DNA from: Rehmannia glutinosa
Lineage: Eukaryota > Streptophyta > Magnoliopsida > Lamiales > Orobanchaceae
NCBI GenBank assembly: GCA_016081115.2
Contig: CM071928.1
Span: 60,767,950 to 60,831,949 of the forward strand
DNA length: 64,000 nt
Direction of reading: 5' to 3'
Shown here: one piece after another, positions 42,573-53,162 of the stretch
How positions within the stretch are numbered: position 1 is the first letter of the stretch
Layout of the letters: each line of letters starts with the position of its first letter
Notes under the pieces: generated by a model
What the model saw: the letters and a program-made list of their open reading frames with translations, nothing else
Database searches by the model: none
Told to the model about the DNA's origin: nothing
Program-made: the position numbers and the translations under genes

Positions 42573-44454
42573 TGTAACGACCTAGATTTTTATGCCTTAA
42601 CAAGAATTTTATTACTTATGTTATTGGTTTATTTTACGTAATAATAATGGAGAATTATGAATTTATTAATGATTTCACTAGATAGTTAATTTATTAAATT
42701 ACAGATAATCAAAGAGACCTTTTTTTTAATTGGATTGGTTAATAATTTAATGTAATTGGTTAGTTTCCTATACCAATGCTTTGAAAAGTTTTGCTGGCAT
42801 GAACTTTTAGTTTGTTTTTTATGGTGCAATTCGTGTTTAATATAATTCGTTAGTTTAATTTAATTGGCTTGTTAAACTTTTAACAGATGTTTCCAATGAA
42901 TCATTGTTCTCTATTCAATGTTAGTTTAAGAATGAAACTGTTCATTCGGGTTGCAAAAGAATTCGTCCGCAAATTAATAATAAGGGTAGATATATATTTA
43001 GTTGTTTATTATATTGGTTGAGGGATTGTTCCTAATTAATTGAACGCAAGATTTTTCCCTAACGAATTGAATGCAATATTTAGCCTAAATAGTTTTGAAT
43101 CGTTGAATATATGGTATTTCCCTAATTAGTTGAATATATGGTTTTCCCTAATTAAATGAATATAGGGTTTTCCACTAACTAAATGAACGTATGATTTTTC
43201 CCCAAGTATATTTGAAACCGGACTCTAGAGTTCACTAATTAATTGAACGTGCGGTTTTCTGATTAGTTGAGCATAGGATCTATCCCGATTAATTGAATAT
43301 ATGATTTTCAATGATTAGTTGAACATAGGGTTATCCCTAATTAACTAAATGTACTTTTTCCTAACTAATTAGATACATGGGTTTTCCTATTAACTGAATA
43401 TATGGTATTTCCATAACTAGTTGATTATGTAGACTTTCCCTTAACTAACTCAATGTAGGATTATTCCTAATTATTTGAACGTAGGGGTTTCCTAATTAGT
43501 TGAATGTGGTGTTTTGTTCTCATATTGTGCAAGTTAATGTGATTTAAATTTTTATGTTATGCTTTTATGTTTATTCTCGTATTTAATGAAAAGTTACATC
43601 ACTTAGGTTCATGCATCATGTTAATGTATGGTCATGGCATTTCACAAGCATACAAAAGCTAAGTAAAGTCAAGTCACAAAGTATAATATTTTTCAAAAGA
43701 AATGGGTACACATTGTTCTATGATGCTGGAGTGAGTGAGAAATGGGCGCGGGGGACCGGCGTTCCGACCATGTGCCGCTTGCGGCTAATGTTAATGTTCA
43801 AGGAAAAGGGCCTTCGGGAAAAACGAATGGAAATGGGCCTTCGGGCAAAACGAATGGAAATGGGCCTTCGGGCAAAATGTTCACGGATTCCAAATAACAA
43901 GGTCCACTGAGACCCTGATTAGAACAATGTGTTACCAAGTGAGCTCGCGTACTAAGAATGTTTCATGCAACGAAAGCCAAAGTTTTATGCAAAAGAAAGT
44001 TTTAAGCAATGAAAGGAAGGTTTTTAAGCAAGGAAAACGTAAAGTCTTTTTAAGTTATAAAAGTTAAGATATTGCATTAGGCATGCATTCATGCATGAGA
44101 TTACTTGTTTTGCTCCTTTCGCTCATTCCACGAATGTTGAATATTTTTCAGATGAGAATGCAGAAGAGGAAAGAGATGGCCGGGCGCAGTGACTCGGGGA
44201 ACCCATGTCAATGGAATTCTTTTATTTTCAATATTTTGACTTTTTAGTTTATTAAATGTCGAATGTCGTTTTATTTTTAGAATGGATATTTTTGGATAAG
44301 TAATTATTTCAGTTATAAGCATTTAATTCCGCTGCAAAGTTTTCAAAAGAAGTGAGATTTTTATTATTCCGTATTTTTAGGCATTCTTGAGTATTTGTAT
44401 TTTAATTTCATATTTTTCGCATTAATATTTAAGTAAGCTAGAAAGGGCGCTACA
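42573..44454 (+). repeat. Array LTR 5
   Basis: 1882 bp, same ends as the other LTRs. Confidence 0.88.
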
Positions 44455-44851
44455 TTTAGTGGTATCGAGCCCGGGGTTTTTAAAATCGGTTACGTAGACT
44501 TTGAAACGATTTAATTTATGATGTTTAAAGTCAACTAGTCATGGGTTCCTCGAGTCGCACTTCGAGCATCTCCTCCCCAACTGCAAGCTTCCCATTCAAT
44601 ATGATTATGCCCGTATAATTTTATGTTTATGATATAACTTTAGACTGCAAATGTAAATGTGCTTGAGATGGTATTGATTATTTGATACACCCATAATATG
44701 TTTCGTGTCTTATTAATGATTTAATTATGTATTTAATTGTGCCTTTATGCTTATGCTCCATTGAATATGAGAGTCATTTTCACGCTTAACATATTACGTT
44801 TCTTACATTTGGCAAGTTTCGAGGACGAAACTTTTTAAATGGTGGGGAGAA

Positions 44852-45871
44852 TGTAACGACCCAGATTTTTATGCCTTAACAAGAATTTTATTAGTTATGT
44901 TATTGGTTTATTTTACGTAATAATAATGGAGAATTATGAATTTATTAATGATTTCACTAGATAGTTAATTTATTAAATTACGAGATAATAAAAGAGTTTT
45001 TTTAATTGGATTGGTTAATAATTTAATGTAATTGGTTAGTTTCCTATACTAATGCTTTGAAAAGTTTGCTGGCATGAACTTTTAGTTTGATTTCTATGGT
45101 GCAATTCGTGTTTAAATGTAATTCGTTAGTTTAATTTAATTGGCTTGTTAAACTTTTAACAGATGTTTCCAATGAATCATTGTTCTCTATTCAATGTTAG
45201 TTTAAGAATGAAACTGTTCATTCGGGTTGCAAAGAATTCGTCCGCAAATTAATAATAAGGGTAGATATATATTTAGTTGTTTATTATATTGGTCGAGGGG
45301 ATTGTCCCTAATTAATTGAACGCAAAGATTTTTCCCTAACGAACTGAATGTAATATTTTCTCTAAATAGTTTTGAACCATTGAATATAGGGTATTTCCTA
45401 ATTAGTTGAATATATGGTTTTTCCCTGATTAAATGAATATAGGGTTTTCCACTAACTAAATGAACGTATGATTTTTCCCAAGTATATTGGAATCCGGACT
45501 CTAGAGTTCACTCATTAATTGAGCGTAAGGTTTCCCTGATTAGTTGAGCATAACGTCTATCCCTGATTAATTGAATATATGATTTTCAATGATTAGTTGA
45601 AAATATGGTTATCCCTAATTAACTAAATGTACTTTTTCCTAACTAATTGGATACATGAGTGTTCCTATTAACGAGTATATGGTATTTCCCTAACTAGTTG
45701 ATTATGTAGGCTTTCCTTAACTAACTCGAATGTTGGATTATTCCTAATTAATTGAACGTAGGGGTTTCCTGTCGATTGAATGTGGTGTTTTGTTCTCATA
45801 TTGTGCAAGTTAATGTGATTTAAATTTTTATGTTATGCTTTTATGTTTATTCTCGTATTTAATGAAAAGTT
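44852..45871 (+). repeat. Array LTR 6, interrupted by the Athila-like element
   Basis: Matches the first about 1020 bp of the other LTRs up to AATGAAAAGTT, where TGATAGGTGTGAG of the next element begins. Its 3' remainder is expected beyond the window. Confidence 0.85.
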
Positions 45872-46128
45872 TGATAGGTGTGAGTTTTGCATGTATTTTG
45901 GGCGTATTTCTAGCTATAATGATGGGTAAACATGCACATACTCGCGTTAAATGTTACATATTCACTCCTTGTGGAAAAGATATTACACTTTTCTTATTTT
46001 GTAGGAATTTCATGATATTTGAAGCAAATTGAATACGAATATGAGGATAGCAAAGTGGAAACACGGAGAATTGAGTGGGTATATGAAATGTGAAGCCTAA
46101 AAGAGCGAAAATTGAGCGTCTACGGAAA

Positions 46129-46395
46129 AGACAAAGGGCACACGGGTTGGGCGTGCCTCGGACACCACCCGTGCACCCCTATAAAGATAATCGAGCTGCA
46201 AGCATGGCGCACGGGTAGCCCATGCATCGACGCATGACCCGTGCGTCCTACAGAGGATGACTGAATTCACCGGAGTGGCGCACGGGTAGGCCGTGCTCCG
46301 ACGCACCACCCGTGCGCCCTACGAGAGAGTTGGATTATTTCAAAGGGCGGCGCGCACGGGTAACCCGTGCTCGACGCACCACCCGTGCGTCTGCG
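46129..46395 (+). repeat. Four GC-rich palindromic repeats in the Athila-like LTR
   Basis: Four imperfect copies at a spacing of about 70 bp (near 46139, 46208, 46279, 46354). Each consists of GCGCACGGGT(A/T)... and ...ACGCACCACCCGTGCG, so each can fold into a hairpin. They lie just upstream of the TATA box in otherwise AT-rich DNA. Confidence 0.85.
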
Positions 46396-46441
46396 CTGAA
46401 TCCCATAACTGCAAACATTATGCCCTAAACTTGATGGTGGG

Positions 46442-46450
46442 TATAAAAAG
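46442..46450 (+). promoter_or_regulatory. TATA box of the Athila-like LTR
   Basis: TATAAAAAG in the context GGGTATAAAAAGGC, about 50 bp downstream of the palindromic repeats; probably the element promoter. Confidence 0.7.
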
Positions 46451-47390
46451 GCTTTTTGGGGGCGCACACAAGGATATTTTGGCATTTTTGGGATCTACAA
46501 CACAAGACAAGAGTCAACTCTTGGAAGGAGATATCAAGGAAACAATCGGGTTGCATCGGAGCTTGAAGAACGGAGATATATCGAGAGATTGTCGACATTC
46601 CTAAGTTTTTCTTGCTTCTCTTTTAGTTTCAATCTTTCATTTTCATTTGTAATGGCTTTGAACACTTTGTTTATAAGTTGTTTAATCATGTGTAGCTAAA
46701 CTCTTGAGATTTCCGGGTTTTGGAAGTAGATTAATGAACTCTTGTTGGATGTTTTAATCTTAGTTGAAGTTATTATCTTGAAGCCTATTTGAGTATTTTG
46801 AGCTTATTCTTGTTTTATCACTTGATCAATGATTTAACTTGTTTGATATATTGATTCATAATTCGAGAGATGAGTTTCAATATTAGATCTTGAATACTCG
46901 ACACAAATATTTGCATGAATCGAGAGGTTTGTAAATATTTGTGAGGGCATTTGATCTTTTAAACTTTTGGGAGTTGAATGCTTCATGTTGAGTAGAGATG
47001 CTAGCATAAGTATTTCAATCTACGTTTTATATGCATCTCGAGAGGGAGGATAAAATAGCTTTGTGATCGTCTTATAGGAATATTGATAATAACGTGGCTT
47101 GATTAAACCGGACAACAAGAGGATTATTAATCGAAACCTTAACTCGGAAATCCATTTCATTATCTTGATACTTCTATCATTTGTATTATCTTAATCTTGT
47201 GTTTTAGTGATTCAAATTGTCTTGATCTCAATACAACAATCATCAAATTTCGATCGTCTAAATAAAAATAAGACTATCTTGGTTCAATACTTAGCGCACT
47301 AATTTATTAGTCTCCGTAGATACGACCTTGCTTACCCTATTCTATAAATTACACCGTACACTTGCGGTGAAGCTAAAAATAAGGCGAACA

Positions 47391-47410
47391 AGTTTTTGGC
47401 GTTGTTGGGA
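47391..47410 (+). other. Primer binding site region of the Athila-like element
   Basis: AGTTTTTGGCGTTGTTGGGA corresponds to the TTTGGCGCCGTTGCCGGGGA region seen after Athila/Tat LTRs, with a few changes. It is followed by about 250 bp of untranslated leader. Confidence 0.65.
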
Positions 47411-47659
47411 TTAATACAATTTTTGGTGCTAATATTGCGATAGATAGAATTAATTTTAATTTAGACAATTTTAATTTTTTTACATTTTGGATTCACTTTA
47501 ATTCTTCATTATTTGACTTGTTTCTTTTAGTTCGGTCCAGGTAGTGCATGAACACGCGCTCGAGGCAAGGGACTTGATACCGCTTATACCGGAAGTCGAG
47601 GCCTTTGCGAGAAGAATCGTGCTACCACTAGATGGGCTGAAAGACAACACAATCCGATA

Positions 47660-49008
47660 ATGGGGGATTTGAACGAGTTACCAATACCGACAAACAATGG
47701 TGGAAATGAGTTACCGATACCGGTGCAACGAAAAGCCATTCGTGATTACTTTCGACCACAAACGAATCGTAATTACGGTGGTATTGCCCATATTCCTATC
47801 AATGCCAACAACTTCGAGCTCAAACCGGCATCGATCAATATGGTGCAAATGAGAATCGGTTTGGGGGTTCGCAATCAAGATCCTAACTCTCACCTTGCGC
47901 ATTTTATCCAAATATGCAATACGATCAAAATGAACGAAGTCTCGGATGACGCCATAAGATTGCGCCTATTCCCATTCTCTTTACGGGATAAGGCGAGAAA
48001 TTGGTTGGGTACTTTGACGCAAGGTAGTGTAAGCACTTGGGACGAACCGAGCCAAAAGTTCTTGTTTAAATTCTTTCCACCGAGCAAAACTTTGCGGCTC
48101 AAAAGTGAGATTACTCAATTCCGAAATGATTCGACTCGAGCCTTTGTATGAGGCTTGGGAAAGGTTTCGGGATTTGTTACGTAGATGTCCACAACATGGG
48201 TTTCCGGAGGATCAACGATTATGTTTCTTCTACAATGGTTTAATGGGACAGACGAGGCATTTGTGGATCTTTGCAGCGGGAGGAGCATTGTTGGCAAGGT
48301 TTCCACAAGATGCCTTGAACCTTCTTGAGAAATGGCCATGAACATTTACAGTGGCCATCCGAAAGATCTAATGTACAACGAGTAGCCGAAATCTCGGATT
48401 CGGACCCAATTAAAACATTGACGCGGCACAAGTAGCGGATTTGACAACTCAATTGAGTGTATTTACGAAGGGCGGGAAGCGGCACGAGCATGGGTAGTGA
48501 AGCTCTTCTATATCCAATGGAAGAGGTAAATTATGTGAATAACCGGAATTTCAATAATTTCCGGAATAATTCAAACCCAACGCACTACCATCCAGGGTTG
48601 AGAAATCATGAAAAATTTTCCTATGCAAATACAAAGAATGTGTTGCAACCTCCGCCGGGATTTAATGCTTCAAGTGGAGGCGGTAATGGGGAAGGCAAAT
48701 CGTCGTTGGAAGATGCACTCACCTCCTTCATAAATCAATCTAATGCTTTCATGAATGATACGAGGAGCCGCCTCGCTAAGCAAGACCTTCGGATGGATAA
48801 GATAGAACAACAAGTGACAAGCTCGATAAAGAATCTGGAGACTCAAATGGGTCAATTGGCTACAATTGTGGGTGGTCAACATCAAAAGGGTCAATTTCCA
48901 AGTAATACGGAAATGAATCCTAAGGAACAATGCAAGGCGATTCGTTTACGAAGCGGTACGGAATATGAGGGGCCTAAAGAAAAATCTGGGAATCAAACTT
49001 TCGGATGA
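47660..49008 (+). pseudogene. Gag of the Athila-like element
   Basis: ATG at 47660; the start MGDLNELPIPTNNGG is followed by a retrotransposon gag domain with LRLFPFSLRDKARNWL and STWDEPSQKFLFKFFP. The frame shifts at about 48120-48150, where LYEAWERFRDLLRRCPQHGF continues in another frame, and again near 48350-48450. The last part (48457-49008) has FINQSNAFMNDTRSRLAKQD, a coiled coil, LETQMGQLATIVGGQ and QCKAIRLRSGTEYEGP, the usual Athila gag C-terminus. No CCHC knuckle is seen. Gag forms the particle core. Confidence 0.85.
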
Positions 49009-49960
49009 AGCATCTAGGCGGAGCGGGAGAATCCGTGATGAAGGATGATATTGAAGAAAATAGGAAAGAAGAAAACAAAGAGGTGGAACAAATAGGGGCT
49101 GAAAAGCTAAAATCATCATCTAACTCGAATATATCTAAGTTGCTATATCTCTTCCCTTTACTCAAAGATTTCAAAAGAAAAAACTTGATGATCAATTTGC
49201 CAAATTCCTTGATATATTTAAGAAATTGCACATTAACATTCCTTTGCGACGCACTAGAACAGATGCTTAACTATGCGAAATTTCCTAAGGATGTTATGTC
49301 AAAAAAGCGGAAGATGACAAGCTTTGAAACGGTGAATTTGACGAAAAATGTAGTGCAATTATCCAAAGGAAGCTACCACAAAATCGAAAGATCCGGGAGT
49401 TTCACTATCCCTTGTGCTATTGGTGGTAATTTCTTTAATAAATCGTTATGTGATTTGGGGCAAGTATTAATTTGATGCCTTTGTCCATTTTCGAAACTTG
49501 GATTAGCGGCGTGAAACCAACTACGATGACATTGCAACTTGCGGACCGATCACTTACGTATCCAAGGGAATTATTGAAGATGTATTGGTAAAAGTTGATA
49601 AATTTATATTCCCGTAGATTTCTTGGTTTTGGATATGGAAGAAGATCGGGGCGTTCCACGATACTTGGGCGTCCTTTCCTAGCAACGGGTAAAGCCTTAA
49701 TAGATGTGCAAAAGGGAGCTCACATTACGTGTTAATGATGAGCATGTTTTATTTTCTATATATAAAGCAATGAAATTTCATGATTCGGTAGAGAATTGTA
49801 ATGTTTTGGATATAGTTAGTTCATGCATTGAGGATTATGTTGATCATACATTGTCTACGATGATTTGGAATTTGGTCTAACCCACTCGTGCTCAATGTCG
49901 AGTGTTGTACTTGATTTTGATAACCAAGATTTGTACGACTATGTTTGTGCCTTAGATCAT
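49009..49960 (+). pseudogene. Protease region of the Athila-like element
   Basis: SKLLYLFPLLKDFKRKNLMI, NLPNSLIYLRNCTLTFLCDA, GSFTIPCAIGGNFFNKSLCD and L-G lead to the protease active site. The expected D-L-G-A-S is broken in a run of G at 49457-49460. Beyond it the other frame gives KPTTMTLQLADRSLTYPREL, and later GRPFLATGKALIDVQKG. This is a standard Athila protease with one or more frame changes. Confidence 0.75.
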
Positions 49961-50025
49961 ATGCGGGAACTACCTAATAGCGCAAGAGCAAGCGAGAACG
50001 AAAAGCCGAAATAAGGGAGCCGAAC

Positions 50026-50155
50026 TTGCGGACACGCACCACCCATGCGTCCACGCGCGGGCAACCCGTGCGTGATCTGAGGGACGAGTTGAGCTCTCTG
50101 AAGAGCACACGGGCCATGCGCCGGCGCATGGGCAGCCCGTGCGTGACCCTGAAAT
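50026..50155. repeat. GC-rich palindromic repeats between protease and RT
   Basis: Two units similar to those in the LTR: ACGCACCACCCATGCGTCC ... GGCAACCCGTGCGTGA and GCACACGGGCCATGCGCCGG ... GGGCAGCCCGTGCGTGACC. They interrupt the protein-coding homology of pol. Confidence 0.8.
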
Positions 50156-50249
50156 AACAACACCGACTCCGGAACTCAAGCAATTACCTGAACACCTCAA
50201 ATATGCATTCCTTGGGGCAAATAATGCAAATCCGTGTCGTTTCATCTCT

Positions 50250-51270
50250 TCTCACTCCTACTCAACTTGATAAACTGTTAAGGGTTTTACAAAAACATAA
50301 GTCGGCACTAGGATGGTCTATAAGCTGATTTAAAAGGCATAAGTCCATCCATTGTGATGCATAAAATTCGGATGGAAGATGTTTATAAACCATCGATTGC
50401 AAAACCAAAGACGACTAAACCCTATCATGCAAGATGTGGTTAGGAAGGAAGTTTTGAAATGGTTGGATGCCGGGATCATTTATGCGATATCGATAGTTCA
50501 TGGGTGAGTCCTAGACAAGTGGTGCTTAGAAAAAGGGGGGTAACAGTGGTAAAAAATGAAAATGAGGAACAAATTGCTACTAGAATTGTTACCGGGTGGC
50601 AAATATGTATGTTGGATCGTCTTGCAGTTATGATTATTATTACTTTTTAGATGGTTATTCCGGTACAATCAAATCATGATTGCGCCGGAAGACCAAGAGA
50701 AAACAACATTTACATGTCCGTATGGCACATTTGCATTTAAATCGCATGCCATTTGGTCTATGTAATGCGCCCGCCACTTTCCAACGTTGTATGATGGCTA
50801 TATTTCATGATCTTATTGAAAAAGTTATGGAGGTGTTTATGAACGATTTCTCTGTGTTTGGTGATTCTTTTGATAATTGTCTTCACAATCTTTCCCTAGT
50901 TTTGCGCATGTGAAGAGACCAATCTAGTACTAAATTGGGAAAAGTGCCATTTTATGGTGCGCGATGGCATTGTACTTGGTCATCGAGTCTCTTCTCGCAG
51001 GTTTGGAAGTTGATCGGGCAAAAATTGTAGCAATTGAGAAGTTACCACCTCCTACAAACAAAAAAGCCATTCGAGCTTCTTGGGCCATGCCGCATTCTAC
51101 GAAGGTTTATCCGTGACTTTTCTAAAATTTCTAAGCCCTTGAGCCAATTGCTTAGAAAAAGATCTCGCTTTCATTTTTTCCAATGAATGTTTGCAGGCAT
51201 TCGAAACGTTGAAGACAAAGATTGGTGACCGCACCTATACTCGTCGCCCCCATTGGAGTCAACCATTTGA
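50250..51270 (+). pseudogene. Reverse transcriptase of the Athila-like element
   Basis: Collinear pieces in different frames: LLRVLQKHKSALGW-type start (about 50270-50330), SSWVSPRQVVLRKRGVTVVK (50490-50560), LNRMPFGLCNAPATFQRCMM (50735-50795) and EKVMEVFMNDFSVFGDSFDN (50815-50875). The catalytic box reads F-M-N-D where the family has two consecutive Asp, so the first catalytic Asp is replaced by Asn. The thumb/connection follows to about 51270 in broken frames. Confidence 0.85.
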
Positions 51271-51277
51271 GTGATGT

Positions 51278-51862
51278 GTGATGCAAGCGACTTTGCGGTT
51301 GGGGTCAATTCTCGGTCAAAAGAGGGAAAAATTGTTCAGATCCATCTACTATGCAAGTCGAACGTTGGACAGTGCTCAACAGAATTATACCACAACCGAG
51401 AAAGAGATGTTGGCGATTGTTTTCGCATTCGATAAATTCCGATCTTACTTGATCGGGACGAAAACGATTGTGCATACCGACCATGCGGCTATCAAATACC
51501 TCTTTGACAAGAAGGATGCGAAACCGAGGTTGATTCGATGGATCTTATTATTGCAAGAGTTTGATGTGGAAATCAAGGACCGGAAAGGATGCGAGAACGT
51601 GGTAGCGAGACCATTTGTCTCGATTAAAAAATCAAGAGGGAGCAAAAGGAAGTATGGGATTAATAAAAGAGGAGTTTCTGATGAGCGATTACTCATGCTT
51701 GAGGCAAAGTTCCCGTGGTATGCGGACTTTGTCAACTATTTGGTCATCGGAGTTCTACCTCCGGATCTATCACCGTATCAAAGGAAGAAATTCTTACATG
51801 ATGTAAAGTTCTACATGTGGGATGACCCCTACTCTTTAAGAGGTGCGCGGACAAAATCATAA
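51278..51862 (+). pseudogene. RNase H of the Athila-like element
   Basis: A 194-residue open stretch with IYYASRTLDSAQQNYTTTEK, EMLAIVFAFDKFRSYLIGTK, VHTDHAAIKYLFDKKDAKPR and LLQEFDVEIKDRKGCENVVA, the full RNase H block of gypsy elements. The LPWYADFVNYLV-type region leading to integrase follows. The start of the domain (D-A-S-x-F/Y) is just upstream at 51265-51300. Confidence 0.87.
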
Positions 51863-52995
51863 GAAGATGCGTGCCTCAAGAAGAATGGGAGGAGTCCTAC
51901 AACAATGTCACTCTTCACCTGCAGGCGGACATTTTGGCCCCACTCGCACCGCACGAAGGTATTGCAAAGTGGGCTATATTGGCCCACTTTATTTAATGAC
52001 TCATTATTTGTTTGTGCAACAATGTATCGTGTCGGCAAATGGGAACCATTTCAAGGAAACACGAGATGCCAATGACCAATGTAATTGAAGTGGAGTTGTT
52101 TGATGTGTGGGGATTGATTTTATGGGCCCATTTCCATCGTCTTGGGTTATCAATATATTCTACTTGTTGTGGAATATGTATCCCGTTAGGTAGAGGCGAT
52201 TCCTTCCAAAACAAATGATGCTCGAGGTTGTAATGCGATTCCTTAAGAAAAACATCTTTACTAGATTCGACACTCCAAGAGCTTTAATTAGTGGTGGAGG
52301 GTCGCATTTTGTAAACAAATTGATGAGCAACTTGTTGGCAAAATATGGGGTCAAACATAAAGTTGTATTGGCATATCATCCACAAGCCAATGGACAAGCG
52401 TATGGCTAACAGGAGATCAAACAAATCCTTGAAAAGACGGTGAACATCAACCGAAAAGATTGGGCGTTAAAATTGGATGACGCTTTGTGGGCATACCGGA
52501 CTGCATATAAGACACCGTTGGGCACATCTCCATATCAACTTGTCTTTGGGAAGTCGTGCCATTTGCCGGTAGAATTGGAGCACAAAGCATTTTGGGCGGT
52601 CAAGAAACTAAATCTAGATTTTCAGTAAAGTTCCGAGCGAGGAAAGGTTGCTCCATTTGAATCGGATGAAAGAGTTTCGGGATGAAGCTTACGAAAATTC
52701 CCGAATTTATAAGGAAAGAACCAAGAGGTGGCATGATAAGATGATCAAGAAAAGAGAGTTTTTACCGGGAGAACCGGTGCTCCTATACAATTCACGCCTT
52801 AAATTTTTCCCGGGAAAACTCAAGTCTAAGTGGTCGGGGCCATTCGTGATAAAGAAAGTATTGAATCCACCTGGGATTGTAGAATTGTTGACAAAAGAAG
52901 GCGAGACTTTCATGGTAAACGGCCAACGGATTAAGCACTACTTCCACCGAGGGAATCAAGAGGAGGTGACATCCACCACCTTGCGCGACCCGTAA
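51840..52995 (+). pseudogene. Integrase of the Athila-like element
   Basis: Broken frames give the zinc-binding start (CHSSPAGGHFGPTRTARR), the core (VIEVELFDVWG at 52081; FTRFDTPRALISGGGSHFVN at 52255-52315; YHPQANGQAYG at 52375-52408) and the C-terminus (WAYRTAYKTPLGTSPYQLVF, FLPGEPVLLYNSRLKFFPGK, LKSKWSGPFVIKKV). The central I-S-D-G-G segment reads I-S-G-G-G, so a catalytic Asp codon is Gly, and the Glu region is followed by a stop at 52409. The integrase is therefore inactive as sequenced. Confidence 0.87.
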
Positions 52996-53162
52996 TTTAA
53001 CAAAACAGGCCATAATTCTTGCTTGCTTGGGGTAGTTGATCGATCAAAGTAAAGTAGGGAAGTGAATTTGCATCACCTAATATGTTAGCTTTAATCCCCT
53101 ACTTTGTTGTTGCCATTGATGATATTGGGATGCTAATGGAATGTATTTCAGTACAAATCCTT

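Larger units (their letters stand above)
33415..45871 (+). mobile_element. Tandem array of a non-autonomous Ty3-gypsy element (6 LTRs, 5 internals)
   Basis: A roughly 2.28-2.31 kb unit recurs five times plus a truncated sixth LTR. Each LTR (about 1.88 kb) starts TGTAACGACC (TGTAAGGACC in the first) and ends GGGCGCTACA. Each is followed by TTTAGTGGTATC(A)GAGCC, an initiator tRNA-Met primer site. The roughly 400-bp internals end TTCGAGGACGAAACTTTTTAAAAGGTGGGGAGAA (key strings GAGGACGAA and GGTGGGGAG), the usual pol end of plant chromoviral gypsy elements. No gag or pol domain is encoded. Unequal recombination between LTRs is the simplest origin of such arrays. Confidence 0.88.
45872..47390 (+). 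repeat. 5' LTR of the Athila-like element
   Basis: About 1519 bp. The 3' edge is placed at AAGGCGAACA before the primer site and is uncertain by a few bases because the 3' LTR is not in the window. It contains a TATA box and GC-rich palindromic repeats. Confidence 0.75.

Noticed and set aside
33415..45871. Satellite DNA with a 2.3-kb monomer
   Set aside because: Each period contains LTR ends, a tRNA-Met primer site and a pol-end motif, so a tandem LTR array explains it better.
46129..46395. CRISPR-like array (repeats with spacers of similar size)
   Set aside because: Only four imperfect GC-rich units in a plant LTR next to a TATA box, with units diverging and each internally palindromic. 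There are no cas genes and no prokaryotic context.
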